Positions 59,476-64,000 of a stretch of DNA of 64,000 nt are shown piece by piece. Made by a program: the position numbers and the translations under genes. Position 1 is the stretch's first letter. Each line of letters opens with the position of its first letter. The stretch comes from Tsuneonella aeria (GTDB taxonomy: Bacteria; Pseudomonadota; Alphaproteobacteria; Sphingomonadales; Sphingomonadaceae), in the NCBI RefSeq assembly GCF_009827495.1, contig NZ_WTZA01000001.1:1934001-1998000 (forward strand), given 5' to 3'. The notes below the pieces were generated by a model. The model saw nothing but the letters and a program-made list of their open reading frames with translations, had not been told where the DNA came from and did no database searches.

Positions 59476-59742
59476 ATGGGTTGGATTATCGCTATCATTG
59501 TCGGCGGTGTTGCAGGCTGGCTTGCCAGCATGGTCATGGCGCGTGATGCGTCGATGGGTATCGTCATGAACATTATCGTCGGCATCATCGGCGCCATCAT
59601 CGGCAATCTGCTGGCCGGGCCGCTGTTCGGCCTCGACACCACCATCCAGACGTTCAACCTCCCGGGGTTCCTCGTTGCCATCGTCGGCGCCATCGTGCTG
59701 CTGGCGATCGCCAACCTGGTCCAGCGTGGGCGCGTTCGCTAA
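59476..59742 (+). CDS. GlsB/YeaQ/YmgE family stress membrane protein
   Basis: An 88-residue, very hydrophobic protein with three helices and the glycine-rich family core (GGVAGWLASMVM, NIIVGIIGAIIGNLLAGPLFG). The family is annotated as transglycosylase-associated; its true role is unknown, but members respond to acid, osmotic or general stress. AGGAGG lies nine bases before the ATG. The promoter at 59397-59421 and the terminator at 59768-59805 make this a complete single-gene transcription unit. Confidence 0.93.
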   Translation: MGWIIAIIVGGVAGWLASMVMARDASMGIVMNIIVGIIGAIIGNLLAGPLFGLDTTIQTFNLPGFLVAIVGAIVLLAIANLVQRGRVR

Positions 59743-59767
59743 TAGCGGCAACAGCGATTGAAGATCG

Positions 59768-59805
59768 GGCGGCGGGGCTTTGGCCTCGTCGCCTTTTCTT
59801 TTTTT
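59768..59805 (+). terminator. Intrinsic terminator of the GlsB-like gene
   Basis: GGCGGCGGGGC (59768-59778), a short loop and GGCCTCGTCGCC (59782-59793) pair with a few G-U contacts, followed by TTTTCTTTTTTT. This is the strongest terminator in the window. Beyond it, 59806-60023 carries no gene that I can support. Confidence 0.9.
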
Positions 59806-60023
59806 GGGGTCGCGCTGATGGAGCGCTCCGGTTCGGCGGGGCGCAGGATAATGCCGCGCCGGGGTTGATACCCGCTTTCAGCCGGGCATCCGTGCGTTCC
59901 TTTCCGCCAAGACCTCGCCATCTCCGCGGAGCCGTCGCACGCCGCCAGCAAGAGCTCGGCGACCGGCCAGGTTACACACGACTGGACGGCAAGCATTGCG
60001 CGCCTTAGTGGCCGCCCAGCGGA

Positions 60024-61352
60024 TCAGAACTCCGTTATTTCCACTTCCATCTTCCGGAAACCGTGGACGAAGTTCGCCCGCACCCGCTCCACGTCGCCGG
60101 CCACGTGCACGCGCATCCGGCGTTTGTGCATCTCTTCCAGCAGCACCCGCAATTGCAGCTCGGCCAGACGGGCGCCGACACAGCGGTGAATGCCGTAGCC
60201 GAAGGACAGATGTCGTCGTGCGTTCTCGCGCGTGATGTCGAGCGTGTCGGGATTGTCGAACACGTTGTCGTCGCGGTTGGCCGAAATGTACCAAAGGATC
60301 AGGCTTTCGCCCGCCTTTACCGTCTGGCCGAACAATTCGCTGTCGGCGGTGGCGGTGCGGCGCATGTGTGCAAGCGGCGTCTGATAACGCAGGCATTCCT
60401 GCACGGCGTTGGGGATCAGTTCCGGCTGTTCTTCGAACAGCTTGCGCTGGTCCGGGAACTTGTCGAACGCGTGGACGATGCCGCTCATCGTGTTGCGCGT
60501 CGTGTCGTTGCCGCCGACGATCAGCAGCACCAGGTTGCCCATGAATTCCTGCGGGCTCATCTGGTTCATGGCCGGCGAATGAATCATCATCGAGATGAGA
60601 TCGGGCGTCGGTTCCTTGTTCGCCCGCTCCATCCACAACTGCATGAAGTAGGCGCCCATTTCGCGCAGGATATCCTGCCGCTGGATATCGAGATCGCGGA
60701 CCAGCGCGATTTCGGTGTCGCCCGCCCAGTCGGACCAGAAGGTCAGCAGGCGGCGGTCCTTCCACGGGAAATCGAACAGGATCGCTAGCATGCCGGTGGT
60801 CAGTTCGATCGACACGGTGTCGACCCAGTCGAACACTTCGCGGCGGGGCAGGGAATCGAGCAACTCGCCGGTCCGCTGGCGGATTTCCGCCTCCATCTCG
60901 GTGATGGCGCTGGGTGTGAACTTGGGTGCCACGGTCCGCCGCTGCCCGGTGTGCTTGGGCCGATCCATCGCGATGAACATCGGCAGCTCGAACCGTTCGC
61001 GGCCCAGTTCGGCGAGCTTTTCGTCGCTCATCGGCTGGATGATGGTGATCCCGCCTTCGGATGAATAGAGCTCGGGCAGGGCCTCGATGTGCTGGATCGC
61101 CCGGTGCGAGACGACGTTCCAGTGGGGTCCGAACGGACTGTCTTGAACCTTGTTGAGATCGCCCGCCGCCCGCATCGCCGCGAAGATCGGCTGCCAGCGA
61201 TCCTCCACATAGATGTCCGAGCGGCTGACGTCCCAGGGTTCGGAATGGTGCGGCAGGATCTGCGGATTGGCGTCTAGGGCGGCCTCCAGCGCGTCGGTCG
61301 CGCGCGGTTCGGTCCGCCAGGTCGCGGGGGCTTCGAGCGGCTGGGTCGCCAT
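60024..61352 (-). CDS. Cytochrome P450, CYP153-like (alkane/fatty acid terminal hydroxylase)
   Basis: A 442-residue soluble P450. The I-helix oxygen motif is VGGNDTTRN, the K-helix ExxR region QECLRYQTPLAHMRR, and the heme-binding loop FGYGIHRCVG with C391. LSFGYGIHRCVGARLAELQLRVLLEEM and ERVRANFVHGFRKMEVEI at the end are characteristic of the CYP153 family, which hydroxylates the ends of medium-chain alkanes and fatty acids. An AGGAG eight bases before ATG 61352 fixes the start; ATG 61358 and GTG 61388 are less suitable. Its usual ferredoxin and reductase partners are not encoded next to it. Confidence 0.9.
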   Translation of the reverse strand: MATQPLEAPATWRTEPRATDALEAALDANPQILPHHSEPWDVSRSDIYVEDRWQPIFAAMRAAGDLNKVQDSPFGPHWNVVSHRAIQHIEALPELYSSEGGITIIQPMSDEKLAELGRERFELPMFIAMDRPKHTGQRRTVAPKFTPSAITEMEAEIRQRTGELLDSLPRREVFDWVDTVSIELTTGMLAILFDFPWKDRRLLTFWSDWAGDTEIALVRDLDIQRQDILREMGAYFMQLWMERANKEPTPDLISMMIHSPAMNQMSPQEFMGNLVLLIVGGNDTTRNTMSGIVHAFDKFPDQRKLFEEQPELIPNAVQECLRYQTPLAHMRRTATADSELFGQTVKAGESLILWYISANRDDNVFDNPDTLDITRENARRHLSFGYGIHRCVGARLAELQLRVLLEEMHKRRMRVHVAGDVERVRANFVHGFRKMEVEITEF

Positions 61353-61467
61353 CGGCATCTCTCCTGTCGGGGCGACTCCGGCGGTCACCTCTCGTAGGCG
61401 GATATCCTGCCCTTGCTTACCGCAGTGTCAATAGTGCGTTGCAGATTGCGACCGATTTCGCGCCGGT

Positions 61468-62682
61468 TCAGGCGGCGCGCGCCCGCGGCCGCCACCAGGG
61501 GCGCTTGTCGGCGCCGCCTTGCCCGCCCGATTTCATCACCCGCCGCTTGAACAGCCGCGCGCCGAGGCGGACGAAGACGACCACCCACAAGGCCTGCCAT
61601 GCAATCGCCAGGGCGTGCGGCCACAGCGCCGCTTCCTGCGCCGCGCGGGAAATCATCGCGTACGGCGAGCTGAAGGGGAAGGCGATCGCGCCGAGTTCGA
61701 TGGGGGAGCCGATGTCCGTGGTCGAATAAGTCGCGAGGAAGAACACCGCGAGTTGCAGGATCGTGGCCGGCATCGACAAGGTCTGCACATCGCGCACGGT
61801 GGGCGCCATCGCTCCGATCGTCAGGAAAACCGATCCGATCAGGAGATAGGCCATCGCGAAATAGACGAGGAACATGGCGGCGAACAGCGGCCATCCCACT
61901 GCCGGGGTCGGCAGGTCCTGCAGCGTGGCCGCGCCCGTGGCGACGAGCGCTCCGCCCAGCCCGCCCCACACCGCGATGCCGACGAAGCTGACGCCCAGCA
62001 TGGCGAACAGCTTCCCCAGGAACACGGCGTCCATCGGGATCGCGGCGGCCAGCACCTCGATGATCTTGTTGGCCTTTTCCTCCACCAGATTGGACATGAC
62101 CATGCCTGCAAGAAGCATGGTGAGCAGGAACAACAGCGTCAGCGCCGCGGTGGCCGTGCCGGCGCGGGCGCTCTTGCGGCTTGCCCCGCTGGTCGCCGTG
62201 GGTTCGAGCGTGACATCGGGGTAGCTGGCACCCGCGCCCCGCGCTGCGCCCGCCACCAGCGCCACCTCGCCCGTCCACCGCTCGATCCGCTCCTGCGTGC
62301 CGATCAGGCGCGGACGGGAGAGCGACCCGGTCAACAGGGCGCCTATGTTGCGGGCGCTGTCGTCAAGGTACGTCGCCGGATCGCTCGCCGGATCGACGGC
62401 CACCATTTCGGGAAGGCCGATCAGCGGGTCGAGCCGCTGCCGCGCTTCAAGCACGGCGGACGTATCCGCCCCGGCCATAGCCACGGCCAGCACGGGCGGA
62501 TCGCGGTTTTCGGCCGCCTTCTGTCCGACCGATGCGGCGCCCAGGGTGATGACGCCGAAGATCACTGGCCCCAGGAGGAAGAACAGGAAAGCCTTGGAAA
62601 ACAGGATCGCCCGGAAATCGCGGCGTGCGACCACATATGCCGACTGCACCAGAGAAAGGCGCGACTTGGCCCGTTCGGTCAT
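61468..62682 (-). CDS. ABC transporter permease (NatB/ABC-2 type)
   Basis: A 404-residue membrane protein: one helix near residue 35, a large extracytoplasmic domain (about 60-180), then five helices (about 185-375), which is the ABC-2/NatB pattern. It contains LVEEKANKIIEVLAAAIPMDAVFLGKLFAMLGV, a motif of the family. NatB-like permeases export sodium, drugs or lipids. It overlaps the ATPase gene by four bases (ATGA), so the two form one transporter. The basic C-terminus (KRPWWRPRARAA) is cytoplasmic. Confidence 0.9.
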   Translation of the reverse strand: MTERAKSRLSLVQSAYVVARRDFRAILFSKAFLFFLLGPVIFGVITLGAASVGQKAAENRDPPVLAVAMAGADTSAVLEARQRLDPLIGLPEMVAVDPASDPATYLDDSARNIGALLTGSLSRPRLIGTQERIERWTGEVALVAGAARGAGASYPDVTLEPTATSGASRKSARAGTATAALTLLFLLTMLLAGMVMSNLVEEKANKIIEVLAAAIPMDAVFLGKLFAMLGVSFVGIAVWGGLGGALVATGAATLQDLPTPAVGWPLFAAMFLVYFAMAYLLIGSVFLTIGAMAPTVRDVQTLSMPATILQLAVFFLATYSTTDIGSPIELGAIAFPFSSPYAMISRAAQEAALWPHALAIAWQALWVVVFVRLGARLFKRRVMKSGGQGGADKRPWWRPRARAA

Positions 62683-63716
62683 CGTGCCGGCTCCTGCCCG
62701 GGTGCTTCCTCGAGCGCGCGCGCGGCCGCCTCGCCAGCGATATGGACGAAGGCATCGTGCAGGCCGGCCCGCTCGATCGACAGCGACAAGATGCCCGCCT
62801 CCCCTTCGATCAGCGCGCGGAGCAAGGGTTCGATGCCCGTGTCGGGCAGGGAGAAATGCCAGATGTCGCCTTCACGCCGGGCGTCGGCGGGCAGGGCGGC
62901 GCGCCAGGCCCCGGTTGTGGCCTTCGTTTCCAGCCGCACTTGCGCGGGAATGCGGTCGCGCGCTGTGTCGACGCTGCCGGCGTAAGGCACTTTGCCGCCC
63001 GCGATGATCGCCACGCCTTCGCACAGGCGTTCCGCATGGGCGATGACGTGCGTGGAGAAGATCACCGTGGTCCCCTCCGCCGCAAGCGCGCGAATCATCC
63101 GTTCCAGCTTGCCCTGGTTCAGCGCGTCGAGACCGCTGAACGGCTCGTCCAGCACGACCAGGCGCGGGCGGTGAACCAGCGTTCCCAGCAGCTGCACGGT
63201 CTGCGCCATGCCCTTGGAAAGCTGGCGGATGGTGAGGTCGGCCGCGTGGCCCAGCCCGTGCTCCTCCAGCAGTTCCCGCCCGCGCCGGCGCCCTTCGGCC
63301 AGCGGCACGCCGCGCAGCGCGCCCAGGAACGCGATCGCCTCGTCCGCCTTCATCGAAGGGTAGAGGCCGCGTTCTTCCGGCAGGTAACCGATCAGGCGCG
63401 CGATATCGTGCGGCCGCTCGTGACCGAACACGCGGCGCACGCCGGCATCGGGATCGATGATGCCCAGCAGCATGCGCAGGGTCGTGGTCTTGCCCGCGCC
63501 ATTGGGGCCCAGCACCCCGTAGATCGCCCCTTCCGGGACGGCGAGGTCGACGCCGCTCACCGCCGTCACGCCGTCGAACCGCTTGACGAGGCCGATCGCC
63601 TCGATCGCCAGCGGGCCCTGCGCCTGTGATCCCTGTACCAGTGAACCCGGCGTCAGCGCCGCCACCGGTTCGCCCGTGTTGCCGGGAATGGTCGAAGCGC
63701 CTAGCGAAGCCTGCAT
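62679..63716 (-). CDS. ABC transporter ATP-binding protein (NatA-like)
   Basis: A 345-residue ATPase. Walker A GPNGAGKTT is at 70-78, the signature motif LSKGMAQ and Walker B RLVVLDEP are intact, and STHVIAHAERLCEGVAII gives the H-loop; the last 90 residues are a C-terminal extension seen in NatA-like subunits. The first 33 residues (Gly/Ala/Pro-rich, before GPLAIEAIGLVKRF) are not part of the domain, so the true start may be further in. It drives the permease encoded next to it. Only 24 bases separate its start from the divergent queG start. Confidence 0.93.
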   Translation of the reverse strand: MQASLGASTIPGNTGEPVAALTPGSLVQGSQAQGPLAIEAIGLVKRFDGVTAVSGVDLAVPEGAIYGVLGPNGAGKTTTLRMLLGIIDPDAGVRRVFGHERPHDIARLIGYLPEERGLYPSMKADEAIAFLGALRGVPLAEGRRRGRELLEEHGLGHAADLTIRQLSKGMAQTVQLLGTLVHRPRLVVLDEPFSGLDALNQGKLERMIRALAAEGTTVIFSTHVIAHAERLCEGVAIIAGGKVPYAGSVDTARDRIPAQVRLETKATTGAWRAALPADARREGDIWHFSLPDTGIEPLLRALIEGEAGILSLSIERAGLHDAFVHIAGEAAARALEEAPGQEPAR

Positions 63717-63740
63717 GGATCCGGGCGTTAACCCTGCGGC

Positions 63741-64000
63741 ATGAACGGGAGCAACCCCAGAGTGGTTAACGATGGTGCAAGCACCACCTTGCGCGATCGC
63801 CTGGTCGCGCAGGCGCAGGCCGAAGGCTTCGCCGCCATCGGCATAGCGCCGGCCGTATCGGACCCTGCGCGGGCCGAACGCCTGGGCCAGTGGCTCGAGG
63901 CCGGCGCGCACGGTTCGATGGAATGGATGGCCACGCGGGTGGCGGAGCGTGCTGCGCCCGAGGGGCTGTGGCCCGCCGCGCGCAGCGTCATCGCGTTGGG
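63741..64000 (+). CDS. queG: Epoxyqueuosine reductase QueG, 3' end missing
   Basis: The first 86 codons of a protein cut by the window edge. The visible part has LRDRLVAQAQAEGFAAIGIAP, LGQWLEAGAHGSMEWMATRVAER and LWPAARSVIALG, a close match to the N-terminus of QueG, the iron-sulfur and cobalamin enzyme that makes queuosine in tRNA from epoxyqueuosine. The N-terminal 14 residues are unlike the family, so the true start could be further in, for example a TTG about 45 bases later. Its iron-sulfur motifs lie outside the window. Confidence 0.9.
   Translation, partial: MNGSNPRVVNDGASTTLRDRLVAQAQAEGFAAIGIAPAVSDPARAERLGQWLEAGAHGSMEWMATRVAERAAPEGLWPAARSVIAL

Noticed and set aside
1..64000. CRISPR arrays, rRNA or tRNA genes
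   Set aside because: I found no regularly spaced direct repeats and no cloverleaf-like sequences on either strand by eye; a covariance-model scan would be decisive.

Overview
The window is high-GC bacterial DNA, about 64 kb, densely packed with genes. It most likely comes from an alphaproteobacterium of the Sphingomonadales, probably Erythrobacteraceae-like. The case rests on gene content: a DUF1013/TrcR regulator, a DUF1153/SciP-type CtrA antagonist, a CYP153-type P450, a Coq7 hydroxylase, a bactofilin/M23 pair, a cluster of GANTC (CcrM-type) sites and a promoter matching the alphaproteobacterial EcfG general-stress consensus. No rRNA, tRNA, CRISPR array or intact insertion sequence was seen.

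Layout. (1) 1-9.8 kb is mostly housekeeping: the end of a gamma-carbonic anhydrase, DUF1993, an ATP-dependent DNA ligase and its partner metallo-beta-lactamase exonuclease, separated by a lipoprotein/OmpA pair that looks like one protein split at a run of nine A; then clpA, DUF1192, a quinone oxidoreductase and trcR. (2) 9.9-20.8 kb holds an acyl-CoA ligase, bactofilin plus M23 peptidase, proA, nadD-rsfS-rlmH, an EnvC-like protein with a CtpA-type S41 protease, dsbB and coq7. (3) 20.8-50.4 kb is a large Wzx/Wzy-type exopolysaccharide or capsule locus. (4) 50.4-64 kb holds fabI, a YihY membrane protein, a DnaJ-like chaperone, pdxH, a metal efflux protein, a PhzF-like protein, a serine hydrolase lipoprotein, mnmA, sciP, a GlsB-type stress protein, a CYP153-like P450, an ABC exporter and the start of queG.

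How the polysaccharide genes fit together. GalE, Ugd, a UDP-GlcA 4-epimerase and a UDP-GlcA decarboxylase can supply UDP-Gal, GlcA, GalA and Xyl. WecB with a TviB/WecC-type dehydrogenase can supply an N-acetylated uronic acid. A PglF-like dehydratase, PglE-like aminotransferase, PglD-like acetyltransferase, PglC-like phosphoglycosyltransferase and PglA-like glycosyltransferase resemble a full di-N-acetylbacillosamine priming set. A sugar N-formyltransferase offers a second way to modify an amino sugar. Further GT4 enzymes, three methyltransferases, Wzx, Wzy, Wza, a Wzc tyrosine kinase with a Gly-Tyr repeat tail, an O-antigen ligase-like protein and a Tat-exported beta-helix protein complete the machine. 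A decayed fragment of a second UDP-glucose dehydrogenase lies at the 3' end of wecB and supplies the last codons of wecB in antisense.

The observations most worth following are the perfect -1 slippery heptamer between the lipoprotein and OmpA frames, five GANTC sites in 77 bp upstream of the M23/bactofilin pair, the EcfG-type promoter before the GlsB-like gene, the wecB/ugd-remnant junction, and the combined acetyl and formyl amino-sugar chemistry.
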